DNA of 64,000 nucleotides from Mucilaginibacter ginkgonis (GCF_009754905.2 NZ_CP066775.1:3286001-3350000), one strand, 5' to 3'. Shown: positions 8,754-17,609, counted from the first letter of the stretch. Numbers and translations: made by a program. The notes: generated from the sequence alone by a model not told the origin.

Positions 8754-9743
8754 TCAAGCCATCACGGCGTAATTATCATGCACCTCGGCCAAAATGTCTT
8801 CTACCTCGTCCACGGTGGGTGCCTGAACCAGCCTCATTCGATATTCTTTAAAGTTTTCTATGCCTTTAAAGTAGCTGGCATAATGGCGGCGCATTTCAAA
8901 GATACCTGTCTTTGGGCCCTTCCATTCTACAGACCTTTGCAGGTGCGTGCGGCACACATTTATACGTTCCGCAATGGTTGGGCCTTCCAAGTGTTCACCT
9001 GTTTTAAAGTAATGTTTTATCTCACGGAAAATCCATGGGTAACCAATGGCGGCACGGCCTATCATCATACCGTCAACACCATACTCAAGGCGCCAGTCGG
9101 CAGCTTTTTCAGGGGAGTCGATATCGCCATTACCAAATATCGGAATGTTAATGCGTGGGTTCTTTTTGATCTCGCGTATCAGTGTCCAATCTGCAACACC
9201 CTTATACATTTGCGCGCGTGTCCGGCCATGTATGGTAAGTGCTTTAATCCCTACATCCTGCAAACGCTCGGCAACTTCATATACGTTTTTGGTAGTGTCG
9301 TCCCAACCCAAGCGCGTTTTAACGGTAACAGGCAAGTGGGTAGCATTTACAACAGCTTTGGTCATGGCCACCATTTTGTCGATATCCTGCAAAAGGCTTG
9401 CACCAGCCCCCCGACAGGCCACCTGTTTAACCGGGCAGCCATAGTTAATATCCATCAGATCGGGGTTGGCCTGGGTAGCTATCTCTGTGGCCTCACGCAT
9501 GTGGTCAATGTCACTCCCGAAGATCTGAATGCCTATCGGACGCTCGTACTCGAAAATATCCAGCTTTTGGCGGCTTTTGGCCGCGTCGCGGATCAATCCC
9601 TCGGATGAGATGAATTCGGTATACATCATGTCTGCGCCGTTTTGCTTACATACATAACGGAAAGGCGGATCGCTCACGTCTTCCATCGGCGCCAGCAGGA
9701 GCGGAAATTCGCCCAAATCAATATTTCCAATTTGTACAGACAT
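8754..9743 (-). CDS. dusB: tRNA-dihydrouridine synthase (DusB type)
   Basis: A 329-residue FMN enzyme that reduces uridines in the tRNA D-loop with NADPH. The N-terminal LLAPMEDVSDPPFR, the family signature DINYGCPVKQVACRGAGASLL with the catalytic Cys of the NYGCP motif, the TVKTRLGW strand, the TIHGRTRAQMYKG motif and the GNGDIDSPEKA phosphate-binding motif are all present in order. The length is normal for DusB. The gene starts at an ATG at 9743 and is divergent from the CPBP protease gene, with only 39 bp between starts. A TATTTTTG sequence on the minus strand (9758-9765) fits the -7 promoter element. Confidence 0.93.
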   Translation of the reverse strand: MSVQIGNIDLGEFPLLLAPMEDVSDPPFRYVCKQNGADMMYTEFISSEGLIRDAAKSRQKLDIFEYERPIGIQIFGSDIDHMREATEIATQANPDLMDINYGCPVKQVACRGAGASLLQDIDKMVAMTKAVVNATHLPVTVKTRLGWDDTTKNVYEVAERLQDVGIKALTIHGRTRAQMYKGVADWTLIREIKKNPRINIPIFGNGDIDSPEKAADWRLEYGVDGMMIGRAAIGYPWIFREIKHYFKTGEHLEGPTIAERINVCRTHLQRSVEWKGPKTGIFEMRRHYASYFKGIENFKEYRMRLVQAPTVDEVEDILAEVHDNYAVMA

Positions 9744-9757
9744 GCAGTATCTTAGTG

Positions 9758-9765
9758 CAAAAATA
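9758..9765 (-). promoter_or_regulatory. Possible -7 element for dusB-apaG
   Basis: The minus strand reads TATTTTTG, a full match to TAnnTTTG, 14 bp before the dusB start. No TTTG partner was found 19-21 bp further upstream, so this is tentative. Confidence 0.3.
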
Positions 9766-9782
9766 CAAATTTTATACCTTTT

Positions 9783-10718
9783 ATGACAGAAACGGCTACC
9801 AGCCCGATGCGACCTGCCTTTCAGTTCCTTGTTTTTGTACTTTGTGTATTGGTTGCCGTGTTTGCAGGCAACATTTTAGCCGGTGCCGTTGTGGCTATTG
9901 CTTACGGCAAAGACACGCTTATAGATATTGCTAATTTAACGGTAAGTGATCCGCAGGCTGCAAAAGCCTTATGGGTATTACAGGTTATTGGCACTACGCT
10001 GCCGCTTTTTATCGCGCCGGTGTTTTTCTCTTATGTAGTTGCTCGCGAGCCCAAGACCTACCTGAAATGGAGCAGGCCTTTTCCATGGCAGTTGATATTT
10101 ATTACGCTGATGATCATGTTCTTCTCGCTGCCTGTAATGGAGCAGTTAACAGTAATGAATCAAAAACTTAGCCTGCCCCCTTTTTTGAAAGGTATTGAGC
10201 AGTGGATGCGCGATTCTGAACAGAAGCTTGAAAAGCTGACACAGCTGCTTTTAAAAATGGATACGCCCTGGGACATGATCAAAGCATTATTCTTAGTAGC
10301 AGGGGTTACGGCGGTGGTTGAAGAGCTAACCTTTCGAGGGGTTTTGCAAACCATATTTTTGCGTTGGACAAAAAACCATCACATAGCTATCTGGATCACA
10401 GCGATACTTTTCAGCGCCTTTCACATGGAGTTTTTTGGTTTTCTGCCAAGGCTGATGCTGGGCGTCTTCTTCGGTTATTTTGTTTATTGGACCGGAAGCG
10501 TATGGTCATCTGTGTGGGCGCATTTTATCAATAATGCGTTGGCAGTGGTAGCCACGTATTTGTATCAGCACAAGACAATCACAACCAACCCTGATGATGC
10601 ACAATCTTTTAATATGCCCATATACATTATGAGTATTGTGTTGGTTGTGAGTTTGCTTTTCACGTACAGGAATATAGCCATTGCCGGCAAAAAGAAGTTA
10701 TTTACAGATGGAGATTGA
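9783..10718 (+). CDS. CPBP family intramembrane glutamic endopeptidase
   Basis: A 311-residue polytopic membrane protein of the CAAX protease/bacteriocin-processing (ABI, CPBP) family. The three family motifs are seen: EELTFRG near residues 180-186 (EExxxR), FSAFHMEFFGFLPRLMLG (FxxxH) and HFINNALA (HxxxN). Six to eight hydrophobic segments surround them. The substrate is unknown. The gene heads a tight run of genes on the plus strand: its stop overlaps the start of the DUF2007 gene, and cdsA and psd follow. A housekeeping role linked to the envelope is an inference from that position. Confidence 0.9.
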   Translation: MTETATSPMRPAFQFLVFVLCVLVAVFAGNILAGAVVAIAYGKDTLIDIANLTVSDPQAAKALWVLQVIGTTLPLFIAPVFFSYVVAREPKTYLKWSRPFPWQLIFITLMIMFFSLPVMEQLTVMNQKLSLPPFLKGIEQWMRDSEQKLEKLTQLLLKMDTPWDMIKALFLVAGVTAVVEELTFRGVLQTIFLRWTKNHHIAIWITAILFSAFHMEFFGFLPRLMLGVFFGYFVYWTGSVWSSVWAHFINNALAVVATYLYQHKTITTNPDDAQSFNMPIYIMSIVLVVSLLFTYRNIAIAGKKKLFTDGD

Positions 10719-10926
10719 TTGGGTGAAGATATTTAGCAGTACAAACTTTTACCGCAGCGAATTGGTGAAGCAAATGCTGGTGAGCAATAGTTTTGACGCC
10801 GTGCTGCTAAACAAGCAGGACTCGTCTTACGGGGCTTTTGGCAGCGTAGAAGTGTATGTGCATAAAGGCGATTTTAGCCAGGCACTGGAATTAATGATTT
10901 TAAATGAGATTGATTTAGCAATATGA
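10708..10926 (+). CDS. DUF2007-family small protein
   Basis: A 72-residue soluble protein beginning MEIDWVKIFSSTNFYRSELVK. The pattern of an N-terminal strand, a helix that includes SELVKQMLVSNSFDAVLLNK, and a C-terminal strand-helix (SVEVYVHKGDFSQALELM) fits the DUF2007 / putative signal-transducing fold. The ATG at 10708 overlaps the last codons of the upstream protease gene by 11 bp, and the stop overlaps the cdsA start (ATGA), so translation is probably coupled through all three genes. The molecular role is unknown. Confidence 0.8.
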   Translation: MEIDWVKIFSSTNFYRSELVKQMLVSNSFDAVLLNKQDSSYGAFGSVEVYVHKGDFSQALELMILNEIDLAI

Positions 10927-11759
10927 GGACGCGTGCTATAACCGGTGTTTTATTTGTATTAGTGATGATCGCTTCGGTTTTGGCCGGTGCACCAACTTTC
11001 GGCTTCTTCTATCTTATGCTGTCTCTATTATGCCTGAAAGAGTTTAATAAGCTTAGTAAACAAGCGGGCAACAAACCTAACGAGGTATTAGGTTACGTAA
11101 ATTGTGTGGTGATATATGCCGCGTTCGCATTGCTGAATTATAAGGCATCTTTACCAAACCCGGGTGATTTCACGTTTCAGGTAAACAAGTTCTTTTTCAT
11201 CCTCCCGGTGACCTTAGGCGGCATCTTTGTCGCGGAGTTATTTAAAACGAATGACAAACCATTTGCCAATATTGGCTTTACCTTTTTAGGGATCATATTC
11301 GCGACACTGCCCTGGAGCTTTTTCCACGCGCTTGCATATGCAGGTAATGGCTTTAATAATCACATCCCGATGGCATTTCTCATCATGCTTTGGAGCAACG
11401 ACACAGGAGCTTACCTGAGTGGCAGATGGCTTGGCCGTACAAAACTATTCGAGCGCCATTCGCCTAAGAAAACCTGGGAAGGCTTCTTTGGTGGCGTGCT
11501 GATAGCGGCAATTGCGGGTTATGTGTTAAGCATATTTTTTACAGAACTAACATGGAACGTGTGGGTATCTATGGCGGTGATCATCGGCTGTGTAGGGACG
11601 TTGGGAGACCTTGTTGAGTCGATGTTTAAACGCAGCCTGAACATCAAAGACAGTGGCGGCATATTGCCCGGGCATGGCGGCTTGCTTGATAGGTTTGATG
11701 GCTTACTGCTTGCTGCCCCGGTTGTGTACTCATACCTGTACTTTATTTCAAATTCGTAA
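10923..11759 (+). CDS. cdsA: Phosphatidate cytidylyltransferase
   Basis: CdsA makes CDP-diacylglycerol from phosphatidate and CTP in the inner membrane, the branch point for all phospholipids. The protein has 278 residues with several membrane segments, the SPKKTWEGFFGG motif in the middle and the C-terminal family signature GDLVESMFKRSLNIKDSGG followed by LPGHGGLLDRFDG, with the metal-binding Asp residues. It starts with an ATGA overlap with the DUF2007 gene. Phosphatidylserine decarboxylase follows 19 bp downstream, which fits a shared role in phosphatidylethanolamine synthesis. Confidence 0.95.
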   Translation: MRTRAITGVLFVLVMIASVLAGAPTFGFFYLMLSLLCLKEFNKLSKQAGNKPNEVLGYVNCVVIYAAFALLNYKASLPNPGDFTFQVNKFFFILPVTLGGIFVAELFKTNDKPFANIGFTFLGIIFATLPWSFFHALAYAGNGFNNHIPMAFLIMLWSNDTGAYLSGRWLGRTKLFERHSPKKTWEGFFGGVLIAAIAGYVLSIFFTELTWNVWVSMAVIIGCVGTLGDLVESMFKRSLNIKDSGGILPGHGGLLDRFDGLLLAAPVVYSYLYFISNS

Positions 11760-11778
11760 TTTTACGTTTTAATATATC

Positions 11779-12441
11779 ATGACCATACATAAAGAAGGAT
11801 ATACCTCGATAGCACTTACGGTGCTTTTCATATTTGTACTTAACGCGGTAATACAATTTTATTTTCCGCAGGCAATGGCCTTAAAATGGTTTATTTATAT
11901 ACTGTCGGCATTATTATTTGTCATCATTCTGCAGTTTTTCCGCAGTCCGTTCTTTGACATCCCGACAGACGAGACCAAGGTACTTTGCCCTGCTGACGGC
12001 AAAGTGGTAGTGATCGAAGAAACTGACGAAACAGAAGTTTTAAATGATCGCAGGCTGCAGATCTCTGTATTCATGTCTCCTATAAATGTGCACGTTAACC
12101 GCAACCCTATAAGCGGTGTGATCAAGTATTTTAAGTATCACCCCGGTAAGTACCTGGTAGCATGGCACCCAAAATCATCTACCGAAAATGAGCGTACAAC
12201 CATTATGACCGAGAATAGCAACGGAACGCCGGTACTATTCCGCCAGATAGCCGGAGCTTTAGCACGGCGCATTGTTTGGTATGTAAAAGAAGGCGATGAA
12301 GTTGCACAAGGTCAGGAGTTTGGCTTTATTAAATTTGGTTCTCGGGTAGATATTTTCTTACCTTTAGGTACCAAGGTAAACGTAAACATTGGCGATGTGG
12401 TAAAGGGTGGACGTACCATCCTTGCCGAATTAGCCGAATAA
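11779..12441 (+). CDS. psd: Phosphatidylserine decarboxylase family protein
   Basis: A 220-residue enzyme of the short Psd class, which converts phosphatidylserine to phosphatidylethanolamine. Two N-terminal hydrophobic segments (residues about 10-50) anchor it in the membrane. The self-cleavage site for the pyruvoyl group is seen in KFGSRVD, with Gly187-Ser188 as the scissile pair. The segments VLCPADGKVV and INVHVNRNPISGVI are typical. The gene is 19 bp after cdsA and 11 bp before the small exported protein gene. The short length matches the type found in Bacteroidota and archaea rather than the longer E. coli form. Confidence 0.92.
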   Translation: MTIHKEGYTSIALTVLFIFVLNAVIQFYFPQAMALKWFIYILSALLFVIILQFFRSPFFDIPTDETKVLCPADGKVVVIEETDETEVLNDRRLQISVFMSPINVHVNRNPISGVIKYFKYHPGKYLVAWHPKSSTENERTTIMTENSNGTPVLFRQIAGALARRIVWYVKEGDEVAQGQEFGFIKFGSRVDIFLPLGTKVNVNIGDVVKGGRTILAELAE

Positions 12442-12452
12442 TCAATTAAGAT

Positions 12453-12662
12453 ATGAAGAAATTAACATTGATGCTGGCGCTTGCATTTTCAATCAGCGCG
12501 ATAAACACCTTCGCTGCAGATAAAGACAAGCAGGCAGAAAAAGAGAAAAAGGAAAAGAAAGAACAAGCCATGATGAAACTGGCACCGGGCAAGTCATGCT
12601 CAAAAAAGTGCGCCGATAAGGAAGATAAAAAAGAAGAAGTTAAAGCTGAGAAGAAAGCTTAA
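12453..12662 (+). CDS. Small exported Lys/Glu-rich protein
   Basis: A 69-residue reading frame not recognised as a known family. The first 21 residues are a signal peptide (MKKLTLMLALAFSISAINTFA). The mature part is almost only Lys, Glu, Asp and Ala, with two cysteines in the segment PGKSCSKKCADK, so it is highly charged and probably disordered, with a possible disulfide or metal site. It starts 11 bp after psd and is followed by a terminator, so it is the last gene of the CPBP-DUF2007-cdsA-psd operon. A periplasmic role is suggested by the signal peptide only. Confidence 0.7.
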   Translation: MKKLTLMLALAFSISAINTFAADKDKQAEKEKKEKKEQAMMKLAPGKSCSKKCADKEDKKEEVKAEKKA

Positions 12663-12680
12663 TTCTACAAAGCAATATTT

Positions 12681-12713
12681 AAGCCCCGTCCGCTTTGCGG
12701 ATGGGGCTTTTTG
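12681..12713 (+). terminator. Rho-independent terminator of the cdsA-psd operon
   Basis: AAGCCCCGTCCGC pairs with GCGGATGGGGCTT (one G-T pair) around TTT and is followed by a T run on the plus strand. It lies between convergent genes (thrC on the other strand). Confidence 0.88.
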
Positions 12714-12736
12714 TTTATTAGAAGGTCTGCAACAAA

Positions 12737-14047
12737 CTATCCATTTTTAATCAGATAACTTTTAAAAGCATCGAAATCATTCGGTAATACCACTGTTTGT
12801 TTTGGTTTTCCTTCCAAATCCTTTACTGATGCCGGCACTTCTATAGCGTCCGCAATTTCAGGCGTAAACACATCCGGGAATTTGCATGGATGGGCAGTAG
12901 ACAGGAATACACCTGCAACCTCATCATTGGTGTTGTCTGCTTGCCAATCGGTCAAAGCTTTCCAGGCAATAGCGGTATGCGGGCAAACCACATAATTGTA
13001 TTTGTCAAAAACCTGTTTTATGGTCGTCTCTGTCTCTGCATCCGTATAACTATAGCCGGTGATCTGCTGGTTGAGACCTTTAAGATCATCTTTAAACATA
13101 TCCATGATGCGCACCCAGTTGCTTGGGTTGCCAACGTCCATAGCGTTAGACAACGTTTGCACCGACGGCTTTGGCTCATATTTTCCTGATTTTAAAAACT
13201 GCGGAACAGTATCATTCGCATTGGTTGCTGCGATAAAATGTTCAACAGGCAAGCCCATTTTCCAAGCCAATAGTCCTGCGCCAATGTTGCCGAAATTTCC
13301 GCTCGGCACAGCAAACACAACCTTACTTTTGCCTTCGCGCAATAGCTGGGCATAGGCATTGAAATAATAAAACGTTTGCGGTATCAACCGGGCAATATTA
13401 ATGGAGTTGGCAGATGTGAGCCTGAATTTTTCATTTAGTTCGGCATCGCCGAAGGCTTGTTTTACCAGCGCCTGGCAATCGTCAAAAGTGCCGTCGATCT
13501 CTATAGCGCGAATATTTTGGCCATTGGTAGTCAATTGCTGTTCTTGTATAGGGCTTACTTTACCTTTTGGATAGAGAATGGTTATCCGTGTATTCGGAAC
13601 GCCTAAAAAGCCTAACGCTACCGCGCCACCCGTGTCACCGGAGGTGGCCACTAAAACGTCTAATACCTTTTCGCCGTCTTTTAGGAAATATCCCATTACA
13701 CGGCTCATAAACCGGGCGCCAAAATCTTTAAATGCGAGCGAAGGGCCATGGAAAAGCTCAAGCACATAAACATTGTCTCCAAGCTTTACTACAGGCGCGT
13801 AAAAGTTGATCGCATCGTTAATAATGGCTTTCAGGTCATCTGCAGGGATAGCATCTTCTAATAATGCAGAAGCAACATGAAAAGCAATCTCGGAAAGCGT
13901 GTACTCATCCAAGTTGTCAATAAAATTTGCCGGTAATTGCGGAATAGTTACAGGCATGTACAAACCCTTATCCTGGGGCATGCTGTTGAACACGGCCTCC
14001 TTAAATCCTACCCGCAGATCGGGGTTATTGGTACTGTAAAAATCCAT
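12737..14047 (-). CDS. thrC: Threonine synthase
   Basis: A 436-residue PLP enzyme that converts O-phosphohomoserine to threonine. The N-terminal MDFYSTNNPDLRVGFKEAVFNSMPQDKGLYMP and the PLP-lysine region LFHGPSLAFKDFGARFM are typical, as is the VATSGDTGGAVALGF phosphate-binding motif. The rest (VFAVPSGNFGNIGAGLLAWKMGLP) closes the cofactor site. Homoserine kinase and aspartokinase are not next to it in this window. The minus-strand sequence TATCTTTG (14070-14077) may be the -7 promoter element, but a family A repeat covers the region where the -33 element would be. Confidence 0.95.
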   Translation of the reverse strand: MDFYSTNNPDLRVGFKEAVFNSMPQDKGLYMPVTIPQLPANFIDNLDEYTLSEIAFHVASALLEDAIPADDLKAIINDAINFYAPVVKLGDNVYVLELFHGPSLAFKDFGARFMSRVMGYFLKDGEKVLDVLVATSGDTGGAVALGFLGVPNTRITILYPKGKVSPIQEQQLTTNGQNIRAIEIDGTFDDCQALVKQAFGDAELNEKFRLTSANSINIARLIPQTFYYFNAYAQLLREGKSKVVFAVPSGNFGNIGAGLLAWKMGLPVEHFIAATNANDTVPQFLKSGKYEPKPSVQTLSNAMDVGNPSNWVRIMDMFKDDLKGLNQQITGYSYTDAETETTIKQVFDKYNYVVCPHTAIAWKALTDWQADNTNDEVAGVFLSTAHPCKFPDVFTPEIADAIEVPASVKDLEGKPKQTVVLPNDFDAFKSYLIKNG

Positions 14048-14069
14048 TTATAGCGCTTGCGATGAGTTT

Positions 14070-14077
14070 CAAAGATA
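14070..14077 (-). promoter_or_regulatory. Possible -7 element for thrC
   Basis: TATCTTTG on the minus strand matches TAnnTTTG and ends 22 bp before the start codon. No TTTG was found at the proper distance, where repeat A1 begins. Confidence 0.3.
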
Positions 14078-14086
14078 GTGAAATAT

Positions 14087-14218
14087 GCCTCACCCCAGCC
14101 CTTCCCAAAGGAGTGGGAGATAGAAAAGGGCAAAACAAAAGCCCTCTAAGAAAATCTTAAAGGGCTTGTTAAGGATGTGTTTTAAAGTCCTCTCCTTTGG
14201 AGAGGATTTAGGTGAGGC
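14087..14218. repeat. Family A palindromic repeat between thrC and the tldE-like gene
   Basis: Terminal inverted repeat GCCTCACC (14087-14094) with GGTGAGGC (14211-14218), enclosing a CCTCTCC-TTT-GGAGAGG hairpin (14189-14205) and a related degenerate hairpin on the left. The terminator of the tldE gene lies in its centre. The right end touches the tldE stop codon. Related copies lie at 30.1, 31.1, 31.8, 33.1, 38.0, 43.0 and 54.8 kb. Confidence 0.75.
14133..14167 (-). terminator. Rho-independent terminator of the tldD-tldE operon
   Basis: On the minus strand AAGCCCT pairs with AGGGCTT, extended by an inner AT-rich stem, and the 3' arm runs into TTTTGTTTT. It lies about 54 bp after the tldE stop. 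Confidence 0.7.
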
Positions 14219-14220
14219 TC

Positions 14221-15561
14221 CTACACCGCGTCTGACAGCGAACTAAATGTAAAGTCGCGGATCTTCATTGGCGGGATCAAAGCGCTTTGGAAAGACTCTC
14301 CGCTTACTGCGCGTTCCGTTTTGCCCAACGCTTCCAGATTGTTGAGCATGATCACCGGGCTCTCGTTAAACCTAAAGTTTTTTACCGGGAACTTGATCTG
14401 TCCGTTCTCTATGTAAAAAGTACCATCGCGGGTAAGGCCGGTATAAAGTAAAGTTTGCGGGTCAACCGGGCGAATGTACCACAAACGGGTAACCAGTATG
14501 CCTTTTTCTGTTCCTTTTATCAGATCTTCTAAAGACTGGTCGCCGCCATCCATGATAAAGCCTCCCGGATATGGCACTTCTGGAACACCTTTTTTCTTAG
14601 CCCAATAGCGCGAATAGAACAGGTTTTTCACCACGCCTTTTTCTATCCAGCTGCGTTTCACTGCGGGCTGGCCATCGCCGGTATAGTTACTTGTTGGCAG
14701 GCGCGGGTCCATCGGGTCTGAATAAATGTTTACACGGGGATCCACCAATTGCTCACCAAGTTTAGTACCGCCACCTTTTTTACTTAAAAAGCTGCGGCCT
14801 TCGTCGGCACTACGTGCGTCAAGTCCGCCGTAAAGCTGTTCCAGCAACACAATGCCTGCCGAAGGTTCAAGGATCACCGTATATTTCCCCGGCTCAATTG
14901 CGCGGGCCGTTACTGAACCTGTAGCCTTTTGTGCCGCGATCTTTGTAAGCTTCAAGGTATCCATGTCGTTATAGTCCTCAAAATCTCGCGAAGCGTAACC
15001 GGAACCTTTGCCATCTGCCGTACGCAAGGTAATCGAGAAATTAATATCGCTCGACTTGTTGTAATTGAACAAGCCGTGCGAGTTCATGGTAGAGCTGAAC
15101 GCGCCCTGGTTTTGTAAGAAGCCCGCCGCGGTAAGGTTGTTATCCTTAGCTACCTGCAAACTTTGTGCAACCATATCTGTACGAATCTTTGGCGGCATAT
15201 CGCCGGTTTTGGCGTCGTAAAGTTTTGGGTTCAAAGGGTCATAGGTTTGCGGGTCTAAATAGTTCATAAATTCCGGGTTCTCCGGCGCTAATTGCGCCAA
15301 CTCTTCCGATTTACGAACTGCCTTTTCCAGCGACGCGTCGTCGTATTCATTTAAGGTAACTGTACCCTGCTTTTTGCCAAAAGCAGAAGCAATTACCATT
15401 TGTGTTTGGCTAACGCTGCCGCTGGTAGACACCGAATTGCGCGCGTAACGTATGTTGCCGCCGATAGATCCGCTAAAGCTGATCTCGCACTCATCGGCTT
15501 TTGAAAAACTAAGCGCCTTCTTCATTAAAGCCTGCGCTTCTTCCTGACTAAATATTGCCAT
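14221..15561 (-). CDS. TldE/PmbA family metallopeptidase subunit
   Basis: A 446-residue member of the TldD/PmbA family (modulator of DNA gyrase; in E. coli TldD-TldE is a two-subunit protease that processes modified peptides and CcdA). Family segments include IRYARNSVSTSGSVSQTQM near the N terminus and YTVILEPSAGIVLLEQLYGGLDA in the middle. It lacks the HExxxH zinc motif that TldD carries, as expected for the TldE partner. The ATG at 15561 is chosen over the longer frame because it leaves 4 bp after the upstream tldD stop. The two genes are clearly one operon. Confidence 0.85.
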   Translation of the reverse strand: MAIFSQEEAQALMKKALSFSKADECEISFSGSIGGNIRYARNSVSTSGSVSQTQMVIASAFGKKQGTVTLNEYDDASLEKAVRKSEELAQLAPENPEFMNYLDPQTYDPLNPKLYDAKTGDMPPKIRTDMVAQSLQVAKDNNLTAAGFLQNQGAFSSTMNSHGLFNYNKSSDINFSITLRTADGKGSGYASRDFEDYNDMDTLKLTKIAAQKATGSVTARAIEPGKYTVILEPSAGIVLLEQLYGGLDARSADEGRSFLSKKGGGTKLGEQLVDPRVNIYSDPMDPRLPTSNYTGDGQPAVKRSWIEKGVVKNLFYSRYWAKKKGVPEVPYPGGFIMDGGDQSLEDLIKGTEKGILVTRLWYIRPVDPQTLLYTGLTRDGTFYIENGQIKFPVKNFRFNESPVIMLNNLEALGKTERAVSGESFQSALIPPMKIRDFTFSSLSDAV

Positions 15562-15565
15562 GATC

Positions 15566-17206
15566 TTAAATCTTTCTTGCTGTGTTGATAACATTAACTC
15601 CATTAAACCTTGCCGTTGCCGAGCCGTGCGACACAGCGCTTACCTGCTGGGGCTGGCCCTTGCCGTCAAAGAATGAACCGCCTAAACGGTAGTCGCTTTG
15701 GTCGCAAACACCTACGCATGAGTTCCAGAACTCCTGGGTATTTGATTGATAGGCAACATCGTTTAGCATGCCCGCGATCTTGCCATTCTTGATCTCATAA
15801 TATAACTGACCGCTGAACTGGAAGTTGTAACGCTGCTGATCTATTGAGAAAGAGCTGTCGCCAACTATGTAGATACCTTTCTCAACATTCTTGATCATGT
15901 CATTCTGTGTAAGCGGTGTTTTGCCTGCCTGTAGCGACACGTTTGGCATACGCTGAAACTGCACGTCGCTCCAGCTATCTGCGTAGCAGCATCCCTGCGA
16001 AGCATTCAGCCCGATAATGTGCGCCTGGTCGCGAATGGTTTGGTAGTTAACTAAAACACCGTCTTTTATCAAGTCCCACCGGCCGCATTTAACGCCTTCA
16101 TCATCATACCCAACCGCGCCTAATGAACCTTTTTGGAGTTTGTCTGCAACGATATTTACGTTCTTGCTGCCGAAATTAAACTTACCAGACTTCCATTTAT
16201 CAAGCGTTAAAAAGCTGGTACCTGCAAAGTTGGCTTCATAGCCCAGCACACGGTCGAGCTCTGTAGGGTGGCCAACCGACTCGTGAATAGTTAGCCACAA
16301 GTGGGAAGGATCCAGCACCAGGTCATATTTGCCCGGCTCTACAGATTTTGCGGCAATTTTTTCGCCGCCCTGCGCGCCTGCAAAGCCTGCATCTTCAATC
16401 ATATCATACCTGTCGCGGTAAAGTGGGGTAGGCATACCTTTAATTTTTTCGCTATCACTTGGCGTCAGGTATTCATAGCCTAAACCCCTCGGCGCGCTTA
16501 ACGCGTTGCGTGTCTGGAACTTGCCTGTTTTCGTATCTATTTTAGTTGCGTAAAAAGTAGGCCAGATGCGGTGGACATCCTGGTCTATGTAAGAACCGTC
16601 TGATGATGCGAAATACTTCTGCTCATTAACAGAAAATATGATCGAGGTAACGTAATTAGAACCCGCTTTCATGGCAGTATCGTTCACCTTCAAAAGCAGA
16701 TCTACCTTATCTTTTATCGGCACTTCGAAAGAGTTTTTTTCGATAGGCGCTTTCCAGCTTACTTCGCCGTAACCTTTTTGCGGCGCCAGCTGAACCGGTT
16801 CGCTTTGTATACGCGCGTTCTCTTTAGCAATGGCAACGGCAGCAGTCGCCGCTTTTGCAATGCTATCGTTGTCTAACTTGTCAACCGCGGCAAAGCCCCA
16901 GCAGCCGTTAGCCAGCACACGGATACCCATGCCGAAACTTTCGGTATTGACTACGTTCTGTACCTTTTCTTCGCGGGTTACTACAAACTGGCGCAGGTAA
17001 CGGCCAATGCGTACATCTGTATAGGTTGCACCTTTAGCACGGGCCGCAGTAAGGGCAACATCTGCCATACGTTTTTTGAGCGCCACATCAATGCCCCCGC
17101 CCAGCGCCTGCTCTACCGAAATAGGCGCTCCTATCACCGGGATGCCTTTTAGCATGGCGCCACCAATGCCCATACCGGTGAGATAGATAAAATTTTTCCT
17201 ATTCAA
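15566..17206 (-). CDS. TldD family zinc metallopeptidase with export signal
   Basis: A 546-residue TldD homologue. The zinc motif is seen as His308-Glu309-Ser-Val-Gly-His313 within LTIHESVGHPTELDRVLGYE. The N terminus MNRKNFIYLTGMGIGGAMLKG looks like a Tat-type or Sec-type signal, with an Arg-Lys pair before a hydrophobic stretch, so this subunit may be exported, unlike E. coli TldD. The protein is longer than E. coli TldD (about 480) mainly at the N terminus. It is followed 4 bp later by the tldE-like gene. Substrate unknown. Confidence 0.88.
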   Translation of the reverse strand: MNRKNFIYLTGMGIGGAMLKGIPVIGAPISVEQALGGGIDVALKKRMADVALTAARAKGATYTDVRIGRYLRQFVVTREEKVQNVVNTESFGMGIRVLANGCWGFAAVDKLDNDSIAKAATAAVAIAKENARIQSEPVQLAPQKGYGEVSWKAPIEKNSFEVPIKDKVDLLLKVNDTAMKAGSNYVTSIIFSVNEQKYFASSDGSYIDQDVHRIWPTFYATKIDTKTGKFQTRNALSAPRGLGYEYLTPSDSEKIKGMPTPLYRDRYDMIEDAGFAGAQGGEKIAAKSVEPGKYDLVLDPSHLWLTIHESVGHPTELDRVLGYEANFAGTSFLTLDKWKSGKFNFGSKNVNIVADKLQKGSLGAVGYDDEGVKCGRWDLIKDGVLVNYQTIRDQAHIIGLNASQGCCYADSWSDVQFQRMPNVSLQAGKTPLTQNDMIKNVEKGIYIVGDSSFSIDQQRYNFQFSGQLYYEIKNGKIAGMLNDVAYQSNTQEFWNSCVGVCDQSDYRLGGSFFDGKGQPQQVSAVSHGSATARFNGVNVINTARKI

Positions 17207-17609
17207 AATGATGGAATTAAATTGTGAATAATAAGACTTACAAGAAATCGGTCAGATAGTAGTTGGCTAAATATATCAATTGTTTTGTTACAAAAGCAAG
17301 GGATAGAATTAGATATCTATTTTTCTATCAGTTGTTGTTGGTCGAATTAATTGGGGAGTGGAATATTAGTTTTGAATAAGAATATCGGTCAACCTGATGA
17401 TCATTCATTTCAAAAATTTTCTTGGCGTTGCCTGCGTAGCAGGACCGCGCTTTTCATTACAAGTCCTCGTCCCAACGAACTGTTGCCACTGCGGGCTTTT
17501 CATTGCAATCGCTAACGCTTAAAAGCTTGTCATCCAAAGCGCCGTGAAGGATCTTATGCTCACGCAAATCCATATCAAAAGGTTTATATAAATTAGCTAA
17601 CTGATCCTT
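17207..17609. other. 403-bp gap between tldD and lnt (divergent)
   Basis: The left half is AT-rich and must carry the promoters of tldD; no TAnnTTTG match was seen there. The right half holds a family B repeat (17424-17519). The 90 bp before lnt show no clear promoter. Confidence 0.4.
17424..17519 (+). repeat. Family B repeat, copy 1
   Basis: Begins GGCGTTGC, then the hairpin CCTGC-GTA-GCAGG, then CGCGCTTTTCATTACAAGTC, a variable middle, CGGGCTTTTCATTGCAATC and ends CTAACGC. Copies with the same conserved blocks occur at 33171-33265 (same strand) and 38039-38140 (opposite strand). Confidence 0.7.

Noticed and set aside
8778..9608. Plus-strand open frame of 276 codons opposite dusB
   Set aside because: It is the mirror of dusB, whose conserved motifs are clear on the minus strand. 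The plus-strand translation has no family-like motifs.
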